33,277 nt of DNA from an uncultured Nocardioidaceae bacterium (GTDB lineage Bacteria > Actinomycetota > Actinomycetes > Propionibacteriales > Nocardioidaceae): contig CADCUJ010000043.1 in the NCBI GenBank assembly GCA_902805855.1, positions 374-33,650 on the forward strand. The letters are read 5' to 3'. Shown here in pieces: positions 17,170-23,819 of the stretch. The notes under the pieces are model-generated. The model was not told where the DNA came from and did no database searches. It saw only the letters and a list, made by a program, of their open reading frames with translations. The position numbers and the translations under genes were made by a program. The first letter of the stretch is position 1; each line of letters begins with the position of its first letter.

Positions 17170-17232
17170 CGGCCCGGCGCAGGCCGCACGTCGGATCAGG
17201 TCGCGGCTGACCGGATGCGGGACCGACTGCTC

Positions 17233-19026
17233 TCAGTCGTCCCGGTCCTCCCGGCCGCCACCTCGGTCGTGGTCCTCATCGTCGGCATGCTCGGCGTCGT
17301 CTTCATGGTGGTCGTGACCGGTGCCGTTGCCGTTGCCGTGCTCGTCATGCCCGTTGCCGTGCCCGTTGCCGTGACCGTTGCCGCCCCCGCCGTTTCCACC
17401 GTCGCCGTCTCCGGGTCCGTCGCCGTCTCCAGGATCCCCGTCGCCAGGACCACCGTCGCCGGGATCCCCGTCGCCAGGACCACCGTCGCCGGGATCCCCG
17501 TTTCCAGGACCGTCACCGTCTCCCGGGCCGTCACCATCTCCCGGGCCGTCACCGTCTCCCGGGCCGTCACCGTCTCCGGGACCGTCTCCGGGTCCGCCAT
17601 CTCCGGGTCCGTCTCCGGGGCCGCCGTCGCCGGGTCCGTCTCCGGGGCCGCCGTCTCCGGGGCCGTCGCCGGGTCCAGGCCCGCCGTTGTCTCCGGGACC
17701 GTCTCCGGGCCCGCCGTTACCGCTGTCCCCGCCACCGCTGTCATCGGAGCCGTCGGGCGCCGGCTCGGGCACGGACTCCTCGGCGCTGTCGGCCCCGCCC
17801 TCTGCCTCGACAACGGGGTCCGGCTCTGCCGCATCGCCCTTCTCGGCCCTGGTGGGGGCAGCGGTGAGGGACCGCTCTTGCGCGGCCACCTTTTCAGGAC
17901 GCTTCGACTCGGTGGGATCCGATCGCGCAGCCACGCGTGGACCATTTCCGGCATCGACCGCGCCGGATCGTGGCCCCGTGGAGTTGCGTTGCTCGTCCGC
18001 CGTCGACCCTGCACCGCCGGGCCCCGGGTCGTCGGGAGCGGCGGCGTACCGCTCCTGCGACCGGGCTGCCGCCGGCTGCTCGACTCCCGTCGCAGCGCTG
18101 CCGTCCTGGCCGATGCCGAAGAACGTGACCGCGGTGACGGTGGCGATCGACGCGGCTACCCCGGCGCTGACTCCCGCGTGAGCGGCGAGCACGTCGCGGA
18201 TCCTCCCGCTGAGCCCGAGCAGGCCGGTGCCGGCGATGGAGCCGGACGTCCCCAGGTAACCCCCCGCTGCGGCGCCGAGCAGCAACGGCGCAAGGATCCC
18301 GGAGAGGTTGGAGTTGACCTCCGTGAGCTCGAGGTACATCGCGGTGCACCGTCGGCACTCGTCGAGGTGGTCGCTGACCTTGGCGCTGTCCCGCTTGGAG
18401 AGGCCCTTCCGGACGTAACCTCCCAGGTGCTCGACGACCCAGCGGCACTCCTCGGCGGAGATGTCAGACAGGTGCATCGTGAGGAAGGCCTGGCGCAGCC
18501 CCTCGCGGGCCCGGTAGGCCAGCGCAGACACCGAGTTCGCGCTCATCCCGAGGAGCGGCGCGATCTCGGCCGGCTTCTGACCCTCGACCTCGAGGTGCCA
18601 CAGCACCAGCTGCCAGCGCTCTGGAAGGGACGCGAAGGCCTTGGCCGCGGCTCCGCTCTCGAAGCTCGCGACGGCGGTGTCCCGGAAGGGCACGCCCGGG
18701 TCGAAGTGCTCCATGTCGTCGGAGGACTGCAGTCGCGCCCCTGCCCGGATCCGGTCGACATGCAGACGCCGCACAGCGGTCAGCAGGTAGGCGCGAAACG
18801 CCACGTCCGGGCCGCGCCCGGCCTGCAGCAGCTGGAACACCTTGGCGAAGGCGTCGGAGACCAGGTCGTCCGCGTCCGGACCCCGGTCGAGCTGTCTGCC
18901 CAGCCGGTTGGCGGCGTCGACGTGTCGGGAGAACAGCTCGCCGTAGGCGGCAGCGTCTCCGCCGCGTACGCGCGAGATCAGCTCGGCGTCGCTAGGCGTC
19001 TCGAGGTCGCTCAGCAGGTCTGTCAT
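17233..19026 (-). CDS. ECF sigma factor fused to zinc-finger, membrane segment and Gly-Asp-Pro repeat tail
   Basis: This 597-residue protein starts with sigma-70 region 2 (about 12-90; DADDLVSDAFAKVFQLL) and region 4 (about 128-182; LPERWQLVLWHLEVEG, MSANSVSALAYRAREGLRQAF). Then follows an anti-sigma-like zinc-finger segment with H220, C224 and C227 (H-x3-C-x2-C) and C194, as in ZAS proteins. Hydrophobic stretches follow (about 241-262 and 284-305), probably membrane segments. A charged linker runs to ~428, residues ~430-542 are GPGDG/GDGDP repeats, and the last ~55 are rich in Gly, His, Asp and Asn. Large ECF sigmas with fused anti-sigma-like domains are known in actinobacteria (e.g. ECF52-like), and self-inhibition at the membrane is inferred. 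It is divergent from the gene at 19244. Confidence 0.88.
   Translation of the reverse strand: MTDLLSDLETPSDAELISRVRGGDAAAYGELFSRHVDAANRLGRQLDRGPDADDLVSDAFAKVFQLLQAGRGPDVAFRAYLLTAVRRLHVDRIRAGARLQSSDDMEHFDPGVPFRDTAVASFESGAAAKAFASLPERWQLVLWHLEVEGQKPAEIAPLLGMSANSVSALAYRAREGLRQAFLTMHLSDISAEECRWVVEHLGGYVRKGLSKRDSAKVSDHLDECRRCTAMYLELTEVNSNLSGILAPLLLGAAAGGYLGTSGSIAGTGLLGLSGRIRDVLAAHAGVSAGVAASIATVTAVTFFGIGQDGSAATGVEQPAAARSQERYAAAPDDPGPGGAGSTADEQRNSTGPRSGAVDAGNGPRVAARSDPTESKRPEKVAAQERSLTAAPTRAEKGDAAEPDPVVEAEGGADSAEESVPEPAPDGSDDSGGGDSGNGGPGDGPGDNGGPGPGDGPGDGGPGDGPGDGGPGDGPGDGGPGDGPGDGDGPGDGDGPGDGDGPGDGDGPGNGDPGDGGPGDGDPGDGGPGDGDPGDGDGPGDGDGGNGGGGNGHGNGHGNGHDEHGNGNGTGHDHHEDDAEHADDEDHDRGGGREDRDD
17400..17740 (-). 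repeat. Gly-Asp-Pro coding repeat array
   Basis: Short in-frame units encode GPGDG, GDGDGP and GDPGDG. They include two perfect 30-bp copies (17432-17461 and 17462-17491) and about four 18-bp copies around 17513-17580. Unit lengths are multiples of three, so copy-number change keeps the sigma protein in frame. Confidence 0.85.
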
Positions 19027-19243
19027 CTTCGTGGAAAAGAAGGGGGAACCAGGGCTGGGCCCCCGTCTGGTGCCTCAAAATAGACCGATTCCGGATCGCT
19101 GTACGCGGTTCGGGGAAATTTGTCGCACAGCAGTCGAGGTCCTGCCTGGCCGAATCACGTCATAGCAGGCCGGCCGGCCCGTCTCATCGGTGCAGACGCC
19201 GCTCACCGGGGGGTGGTGACTGTGCGAACGGGAGGAGGCGACG
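19027..19243. promoter_or_regulatory. Divergent intergenic region of the ECF sigma and GGDEF-like genes
   Basis: This 217-bp region must carry two divergent promoters. For the minus-strand sigma gene there is a GAACC ... CGGTC pair followed by TATTTT, loosely like an ECF-type promoter and thus possibly autoregulated (weak). For the plus-strand gene only the GGAGGAGG ribosome site is clear. A 12-bp GGCCGGCCGGCC palindrome lies at 19168-19179. Confidence 0.35.
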
Positions 19244-19999
19244 GTGGCGTTCTTCGGGTCATCCACACGAGCACACGGCGAGGTGGAGGACCGGGCGGAC
19301 GGGCAGGACCTGCCTGAAGCGGTTCGGCACGAGGTGCCGTCTCGCTTCCAGGCGGTAGGGGAGGCCTTGACGTCCGAGTCGAACGTCACCGCTGCCTGCG
19401 CAGTCGTCGGTCGCGATGTTGCCCGAGACGGTGCCACCCTGGGAGAGGCACTCGACGGACTTCGCGCGACCTATCGGCTCATCCGAGGGTGCACACCGGA
19501 CTTCGACGCCGCCCAAGCCGTTTCGGTTGCCTGGGCGGAGGCGACCTTGGGGTATCTGCAGCAGGTCTCCTGTGAGGACCCGTTGACGGGGCTGGCCAGC
19601 ATCGCACACGTGCGCACCCGGCTGGCCGAGCTCTACCGGCACGCCGAGCAGGCCGGCACCTGCCTGGAGCAGACGCATGCGTTGGTGGTCGTGCGGATGG
19701 CCTTCGACCGGCACGCCGACCCCACCGAGCATCCCTTCACCCGAGCTTTGCACCTGGTGCGGGTCGCTGAGGTGATCCGCACGGTGTTCTCCGGAGAGAC
19801 GATCGGCCGGCTCGGGCTGGACAGCGCCGTTGTCGTCGTACGCCGGGAGCCGAGGCTGGGCACGTCCGTCGGCCTGTTGCGCGAGTTCCTCGCCGACCCG
19901 AGCCTCGGTGCCGGTGCCGCGCGGCTGTGGATCGAGGGTCTGCCCGCGTCCGCCACCCTGGCACCGAGCCTGCTGGACGAGCTCGCCCACACCTGCTGA
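19244..19999 (+). CDS. Protein with a degenerate GGDEF-like domain
   Basis: This 251-residue soluble protein has a helical N-terminal half (about 25-105). It then has EDPLTGLASIAHVRTRLAELY (111-131), which matches the 'DPLTGLxNR' opening of diguanylate cyclases. The position of the GGDEF signature reads GRLGLDSAVVV (188-198), that is RLGGDEF with Gly-Asp-Glu lost, so cyclase activity is very unlikely. It may serve as a binding or sensory domain. The GTG has a perfect GGAGGAGG site 5 nt upstream. Its position opposite the ECF sigma gene suggests, but does not show, a regulatory link. Confidence 0.75.
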   Translation: MAFFGSSTRAHGEVEDRADGQDLPEAVRHEVPSRFQAVGEALTSESNVTAACAVVGRDVARDGATLGEALDGLRATYRLIRGCTPDFDAAQAVSVAWAEATLGYLQQVSCEDPLTGLASIAHVRTRLAELYRHAEQAGTCLEQTHALVVVRMAFDRHADPTEHPFTRALHLVRVAEVIRTVFSGETIGRLGLDSAVVVVRREPRLGTSVGLLREFLADPSLGAGAARLWIEGLPASATLAPSLLDELAHTC

Positions 20000-20013
20000 G
20001 GCCGCCTCGCGGC

Positions 20014-20019
20014 TAACCT
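20014..20019 (+). promoter_or_regulatory. -10 element, leaderless start of the SRAP gene
   Basis: TAACCT is 8 nt before the ATG at 20028 and no ribosome site is present. Confidence 0.45.
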
Positions 20020-20027
20020 AGGGCGCT

Positions 20028-20810
20028 ATGTGTGGTCGCTATGCATCGAGCCGCCGCCCGGATGACCTGGCCGAGGAGTTCGACATCGACCAGAGCGCGG
20101 TCAAGGAGACCCTCGCCCCGGACTACAACGTGGCGCCGACCAAGCCGGTGTACGCGGTCCTCGAGCGCGCCTCCAAGCAGAGCGACGGTCCAGAAGCCGG
20201 CACCCAGGCGCAGCCCCCCGCCGAGCGGCAGCTTCGGGTGCTGACCTGGGGGCTGGTGCCCTCCTGGGCCAAGGACCCGTCGATCGGCAACCGGATGATC
20301 AACGCACGGATGGAGACGGTCACCGAGAAGCCGGCCTACCGCAAGGCCTTCGCCTCGCGCCGCTGTCTGTTGCCCGCCGACGGCTACTACGAGTGGTACG
20401 CCACCGAGCAGAAGACCAAGTCAGGCAGGCCGCTGAAGCAGCCGTTCTTCATCCACCCGACCGACGGTGGGTCGCTGGCGATGGCCGGTCTCTACGAGAT
20501 CTGGCGCGACCCCACCAAGGACGAGGACGACCACGACCGGTTCCGCTGGACCTGCACAGTGCTGACCACCTCGGCCGAGGACGACCTGGGCCACATTCAC
20601 GACCGGATGCCGCTGCTGGTCGAGCCGGAACGCTGGTCCGCTTGGCTGAACCCGAGTGTGTCGGCTGCCAGTGACCTGATGGACCTGCTCGTCCCGGCGG
20701 CGCCGGGACGACTGGAGGCGTACCCGGTCTCGACCCTGGTCAACAACGTCAAGAACAACGGCGAGGAGCTGCTCCAGCCGCTGGCCACAGAACCACCGCC
20801 GCCGGCATGA
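20028..20810 (+). CDS. SRAP/HMCES family protein (YedK-like abasic-site shield)
   Basis: This 260-residue protein has every key residue of the SOS-response-associated peptidase family. Cys2 (exposed after Met removal) crosslinks abasic sites in single-stranded DNA. Asn92 and Arg94 lie in INARMET, Glu122 in GYYEW and His191 in HIHDRMPLL. The closing NNVKNNGEELLQPL is also conserved. The family protects abasic sites at replication forks. The start is certain because Cys must be residue 2. The stop codon is the first unit of a chain of overlapping stop/start codons leading into the hydrolase gene. Confidence 0.95.
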   Translation: MCGRYASSRRPDDLAEEFDIDQSAVKETLAPDYNVAPTKPVYAVLERASKQSDGPEAGTQAQPPAERQLRVLTWGLVPSWAKDPSIGNRMINARMETVTEKPAYRKAFASRRCLLPADGYYEWYATEQKTKSGRPLKQPFFIHPTDGGSLAMAGLYEIWRDPTKDEDDHDRFRWTCTVLTTSAEDDLGHIHDRMPLLVEPERWSAWLNPSVSAASDLMDLLVPAAPGRLEAYPVSTLVNNVKNNGEELLQPLATEPPPPA

Positions 20811-20854
20811 GCCCAGGATGAGCCCAGGATGAGCCCCGAATGAGCCCCGGTTGA
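20807..20854 (+). repeat. 11-bp tandem repeat forming a stop/start relay
   Basis: Five units with period 11 begin at 20807, 20818, 20829, 20840 and 20851, with core ATGAGCCC(A/C)GG. Each ATG overlaps a TGA (ATGA) and opens a four-codon frame (MSPG or MSPE) that stops on the next unit's TGA. The first overlap is the SRAP stop; the last is the TTG start of the hydrolase (TTGA). Confidence 0.9.
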
Positions 20855-21498
20855 GCACCGTCCGGGTGGTCTCCACGCCACACGGCGACGCCCGCCTCGT
20901 CGGAGACCGGTCCAGGCACCCGGTTGCCACCTTGCTGCTCGGCCACGGTGCAGGCGGGGGCATCGAGGCGCCGGACCTCGTTGCCCTCGCCCAGGCACTG
21001 CCTCGACAGGGGATCTCGGTGGTCCGACTCGAGCAGCCCTGGCAGGTGGCGGGCAAGAAGCTGGCTCCGCGGCCGGCGGTGCTCGACGAGTGCCTGATCG
21101 CTGCGGTGAACAGCACCCGGGTGCGCACGCCGCTGGTCCTGGGAGGGCGTAGCGCGGGTGCCCGGTCCGCTGCGCGGTGCGCTCCGTCCCTGGGTGCCTC
21201 CGGATGTCTGGCACTGGCCTTCCCGTTGCATCCACCGGGCAAGCCGGACAAGTCACGGCTTCCCGAGCTCGACGCCGCCGACCTGCCCACGCTGGTGGTG
21301 CAGGGCGAGCGCGACCCCTTCGGCCGGCCCGAGGAGTTCCCGGACCGCTACGACCTCGCCGTGGTCCCCTCCGCCGACCACTCGTTCTCGGTGCCCCGGA
21401 GGGGCGAGATCAGCCAGGAGGATGCGCTGGGCATCGTGGTCGAAGCCACGCTCGAGTGGATCGTGCGCGAGGTGGTGGGGAATCGAATCGATCGGTGA
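20851..21498 (+). CDS. Alpha/beta hydrolase, KANL3/Tex30-like
   Basis: This 215-residue protein has the opening [15 protein letters not shown] (oxyanion region), nucleophile elbow GGRSAGAR (G-x-S-x-G), [11 protein letters not shown] with the acid residue, and ADHSF with the catalytic His, so the triad is complete. The KANL3/Tex30 family of small hydrolases is typical beside DNA-repair or tRNA genes; the substrate is unknown. The TTG start is inferred because it begins the homologous sequence and no in-frame ATG survives upstream: each ends in TGA within four codons. It has no ribosome site of its own, so it probably depends on translation of the SRAP gene. Confidence 0.85.
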   Translation: MSTVRVVSTPHGDARLVGDRSRHPVATLLLGHGAGGGIEAPDLVALAQALPRQGISVVRLEQPWQVAGKKLAPRPAVLDECLIAAVNSTRVRTPLVLGGRSAGARSAARCAPSLGASGCLALAFPLHPPGKPDKSRLPELDAADLPTLVVQGERDPFGRPEEFPDRYDLAVVPSADHSFSVPRRGEISQEDALGIVVEATLEWIVREVVGNRIDR

Positions 21499-21504
21499 GG
21501 TGTT
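21478..21504 (+). promoter_or_regulatory. SigR-type promoter (GGGAAT-N18-GTT)
   Basis: GGGAAT at 21478-21483 and GTT at 21502-21504 are separated by exactly 18 nt, matching the Streptomyces SigR consensus. It overlaps the end of the hydrolase gene. The expected start of transcription (~21510) is upstream of an in-frame ATG at 21551 with a GAAAGG ribosome site, giving an N-extended SigR. Confidence 0.75.
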
Positions 21505-21605
21505 CAGCCTTCCGAAGATCGCGCGGAGCACGAGGGGAGAAAGGCGTCACATGCTCGCCACATTCACCCGGAGCCTCTCGCCGTTGGAAGCCACCAGGCC
21601 ACGGC

Positions 21606-21611
21606 TAGGCT
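21606..21611 (+). promoter_or_regulatory. -10 element, leaderless start of short SigR
   Basis: TAGGCT lies 8 nt before the ATG at 21620, so a constitutive leaderless mRNA for the short form is likely. Confidence 0.5.
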
Positions 21612-21619
21612 GGGGGACA

Positions 21620-22282
21620 ATGAGTGATTCGACCGGGAACGAGGAGGTCGCTGTCTCGTCCTCACCGGAGGCCGCCGAGGTCACGGAGACCGACGAGGAG
21701 CGGTCCGCGCGCTTCGAGCGTGACGCGATGCAGTACCTCGATCAGCTCTACTCGGCCGCGATGCGGATGACCCGCAATCCGGCCGATGCCGAGGACCTGG
21801 TCCAGGAGACCTTCGCCAAGGCGTTCGCGGCTTTCCACCAGTTCCGACCTGGTACGAACCTCAAGGCCTGGCTCTACCGCATCCTGACCAACACCTTCAT
21901 CAACTCCTACCGCAAGAAGCAGCGGCAGCCGCAGCAGTCGATGGCCGAGGACGTCGAGGACTGGCAGCTGCATCGCGCCGAGTCGCACACCTCATCGGGG
22001 CTCAAGTCTGCGGAGACCGAGGCGCTCGAGCACCTGCCGGACAGCGACGTGAAGAACGCCTTGCAGGAGTTGCCGGAGGACTTCCGGCTGGCGGTCTACC
22101 TCGCCGACGTCGAGGGCTTCCCCTACAAGGACATCGCCGAGATCATGGGCACACCGATCGGCACGGTGATGTCTCGGCTGCACCGGGGCCGCCGTCAGCT
22201 GAGGTCGATGCTCGAAGGCTACGTCCAGGACCGCAACCTGGCCCCGGCCTCCACGGGCGTCGAGGACGGAGGCGGGTCATGA
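21620..22282 (+). CDS. sigR: Thiol-stress ECF sigma factor SigR/SigH
   Basis: This 220-residue short form (243 if begun at the in-frame ATG at 21551) has region 2 with [35 protein letters not shown] and [19 protein letters not shown]. Region 4 has [47 protein letters not shown]. It is the SigR (Streptomyces)/SigH (mycobacteria) group, which directs thioredoxin and other thiol-repair genes when RsrA is oxidised. Its stop overlaps the RsrA start by 4 nt. Two promoters appear to give two isoforms: a SigR-type one for the long form and a leaderless one for the short form, as known for S. coelicolor SigR. Confidence 0.95.
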   Translation: MSDSTGNEEVAVSSSPEAAEVTETDEERSARFERDAMQYLDQLYSAAMRMTRNPADAEDLVQETFAKAFAAFHQFRPGTNLKAWLYRILTNTFINSYRKKQRQPQQSMAEDVEDWQLHRAESHTSSGLKSAETEALEHLPDSDVKNALQELPEDFRLAVYLADVEGFPYKDIAEIMGTPIGTVMSRLHRGRRQLRSMLEGYVQDRNLAPASTGVEDGGGS

Positions 22283-22566
22283 GCTGCGGCAGGCCGCATG
22301 AGACCGACTGCTCGGAAGTGCTCGAGCGGGTCTTCTTCTTCATCGACAACGAGCTCGACAACGCCGACTGCGCGCAGATCGAGCGGCACCTCGACGAGTG
22401 CGGGCCGTGTCTGGCCAAGTACGACCTGGAGCGCACCGTGAAGACGCTGGTCGCGCGTTCGTGCGCCGAGCGGGCCCCGGAGGGCCTGCGCGACAAGGTC
22501 CTGCTCCGGATCCGGCGGGTCCAGGTGGAGGTCACCGAGACCCGCGTCTCCACCGACCCCGAGTAG
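22279..22566 (+). CDS. rsrA: Redox-sensing zinc anti-sigma factor RsrA/RshA
   Basis: This 95-residue ZAS protein has Cys3, Cys11, Cys31, His37, Cys41, Cys44 and Cys62. The core H-x3-C-x2-C (HLDECGPC) and the positions of Cys3, Cys11, His37, Cys41 and Cys44 equal those of Streptomyces RsrA. It binds zinc and SigR when reduced; disulfide formation releases both. The ATG overlaps the sigR stop (ATGA), so the pair is made in step. Length and residues are complete. Confidence 0.95.
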   Translation: MSCGRPHETDCSEVLERVFFFIDNELDNADCAQIERHLDECGPCLAKYDLERTVKTLVARSCAERAPEGLRDKVLLRIRRVQVEVTETRVSTDPE

Positions 22567-22608
22567 CTTCCTGGGCCGGTCGCTCGGTGCGGCTGGGCGT
22601 CTCGGGCC

Positions 22609-22683
22609 TCAGGCGTTCGGGCGCTTGCCGTGGTTGGCGGTCTTCTTCTTGCGCGCGCGGCGCTTGCGTCCGGTCTTCCCCAT
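22609..22683 (-). CDS. Ribosomal protein bL37 (24 aa)
   Basis: This 24-residue, very basic peptide begins MGKTGRKRRARKKK and ends ANHGKRPNA, matching the actinobacterial large-subunit protein bL37 found in mycobacterial ribosome structures. The start has a GGGGAGG site 6 nt upstream. It is often missed because of its length. It is convergent with rsrA. The longer frame that contains it (to 23001) reads through the hotdog gene and is not real. Confidence 0.85.
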   Translation of the reverse strand: MGKTGRKRRARKKKTANHGKRPNA

Positions 22684-22849
22684 CGGTGCCTCCCCGTCGT
22701 GTCGGTGGTTGCTGAGTTCGGCGTCGGAGCCCCGAAACTGAAGTGGGGCAAGCACCGAGTCTCTCAGGTCCACGTCCACCGGGGCCAATCGACGACGGGC
22801 AGCACGCCGACCGGGCTGCCCGCCGTGTGGCATCTGGTTGGCTGGGCCG

Positions 22850-23239
22850 ATGCAGCCTGGACAGAGCGCGACCCTGGAGTTCACGGTCACCTCGGCCGAC
22901 ACCGCGGCGGCTCTCGGTTCCGGAGATCTTCCGGTGCTCGGCACCCCGCGGCTGCTTGCCTGGGGCGAGGCCGCCAGCGTTGCCGCGATCTCGGAGAGCA
23001 TCGGCGAGACGCAGACCAGCGTCGGCAGTCGGGTGGACCTCGAGCACCTGGCTCCGAGCCCGGTCGGTCAGCGGCTCTCGGTCACCGCGAGCGTGGTCCT
23101 CGTCGACGGCCGGCTGGTGCGCCTGGAAGTAGTCGCGCGCCACCTGGTCGATGATCGGGTCGTCGGCCACGGCGAGGTGCGACGTACCGTCGTCGATCGG
23201 GACCGCTTCCTCTCGCGGCTCAGGTCACCGGGCGGATGA
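22850..23239 (+). CDS. Hotdog-fold thioesterase, FlK-like
   Basis: This 129-residue protein has the FlK-type hotdog pattern: LEFTVTSADTAAALGSGDLPVLGTPRL, AWGEAASVAAI, TQTSVGSRVDLEHLAPSPVG and VDGRLVRLEVVARHL. Relatives hydrolyse acyl-CoA thioesters; the substrate here is unknown. The ATG at 22850 is preferred over a TTG 12 nt upstream (22838); neither has a clear ribosome site. The last 20 nt overlap the 3' end of the convergent GNAT gene. Confidence 0.82.
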   Translation: MQPGQSATLEFTVTSADTAAALGSGDLPVLGTPRLLAWGEAASVAAISESIGETQTSVGSRVDLEHLAPSPVGQRLSVTASVVLVDGRLVRLEVVARHLVDDRVVGHGEVRRTVVDRDRFLSRLRSPGG

Positions 23240-23708
23240 AGGCGACCAGGTCGACTCCTGGCTTGGGAGTCCAGTCGCGGTCGGGCAGCCGACGGAAGCC
23301 GAGTCGGTCGTAGAGGCGGTGTGCGCCGGCCATCTCCTGCATGCTGCACAGCACCACGGCGTCGTACCCGAGCTCCTGGCAGCGCTGGATGCAGCGGACC
23401 ACCAGGGCCTCCGCAACGCCCTGCCGTCTCGCCCTGCGGGCGACACCGAGCATCCGGAACTCGCCCTCTCCGGGACGGGCCAGCTCGGCGTACGGCGTAC
23501 CCGGTCGGCAGAAGGTGACCGAGCCGAGGATCCCGTTCTCGTCCTCGGCGAGCCACACCTCGGCATCCTTCACTCGTGCGGCACCGTCGCTCAGCTCGTC
23601 GACGTAGCCGTCCTCGAGCGAGAGGTAGCCGTCCTCGGCATAGGCCTCGACCGTGACCCGGCCGACCTCGTCGGCGTCGTCAGGACCCGCGGCGCGGAGG
23701 GTGAACAC
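23220..23708 (-). CDS. GNAT family N-acetyltransferase
   Basis: This 162-residue protein has the GNAT layout: N-terminal RAAGPDDADEVGRVTVEAY, a central beta-strand pair with VWLAEDENGILGSVTF, the acetyl-CoA loop RMLGVARRARRQGVAEAL (Q/R-x-x-G-x-A) and the C-terminal HRLYDRLGFRRLPDRD. The acceptor is unknown. The GTG is used because the motif begins directly after it. A short 31-codon frame ends 3 nt upstream and may couple to it. Confidence 0.88.
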   Translation of the reverse strand: MFTLRAAGPDDADEVGRVTVEAYAEDGYLSLEDGYVDELSDGAARVKDAEVWLAEDENGILGSVTFCRPGTPYAELARPGEGEFRMLGVARRARRQGVAEALVVRCIQRCQELGYDAVVLCSMQEMAGAHRLYDRLGFRRLPDRDWTPKPGVDLVAFIRPVT

Positions 23709-23711
23709 CGA

Positions 23712-23807
23712 TCACACCCCGAAGGTGTTGCGGGGGTAGGCGGCTTCGGTGGCGACGGCGACGGCGTGCTCGCCGCCGTGACCGTCGAGCGGATCGGGAG
23801 AGCTCAC
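23712..23807 (-). CDS. Putative 31-aa leader peptide upstream of the GNAT gene
   Basis: A GTG at 23807 opens a 31-codon frame whose sequence starts VSSPDPLDGHGGEHAVAVAT and ends AAYPRNTFGV. A -10 (TAGCAT) stands 6 nt before it, so a leaderless mRNA would start here. It ends 3 nt before the GNAT GTG, giving coupling. I know no homologue. It may be a real small protein, a leader, or chance. Confidence 0.4.
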   Translation of the reverse strand: MSSPDPLDGHGGEHAVAVATEAAYPRNTFGV

Positions 23808-23813
23808 CCGACG

Positions 23814-23819
23814 ATGCTA
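23814..23819 (-). promoter_or_regulatory. -10 element before the 31-aa ORF and GNAT gene
   Basis: On the minus strand TAGCAT lies 6 nt before the GTG at 23807 and overlaps the stop of the DUF2785 gene. Confidence 0.45.

Larger units (their letters stand above)
16932..17232. other. 301-bp intergenic region without a gene
   Basis: I see no convincing coding sequence here. It should hold the doxX promoter (an AAGAAT 6 nt before its ATG on the minus strand), a short ATGAC/GTCAT inverted repeat (17027-17044) and two strong GC-rich hairpins near the end of the sigma-factor gene. Confidence 0.6.

Noticed and set aside
17400-17740. Possible CRISPR-like array
   Set aside because: Units are short, contiguous, in-frame and lack unique spacers; they encode Gly-Asp-Pro repeats.
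17378-18181. Plus-strand ORF coding a PSPGPSP proline-rich protein
   Set aside because: It is the antisense of the GPGDG repeats of the ECF sigma gene; it has no start signal and its composition follows from the repeat.
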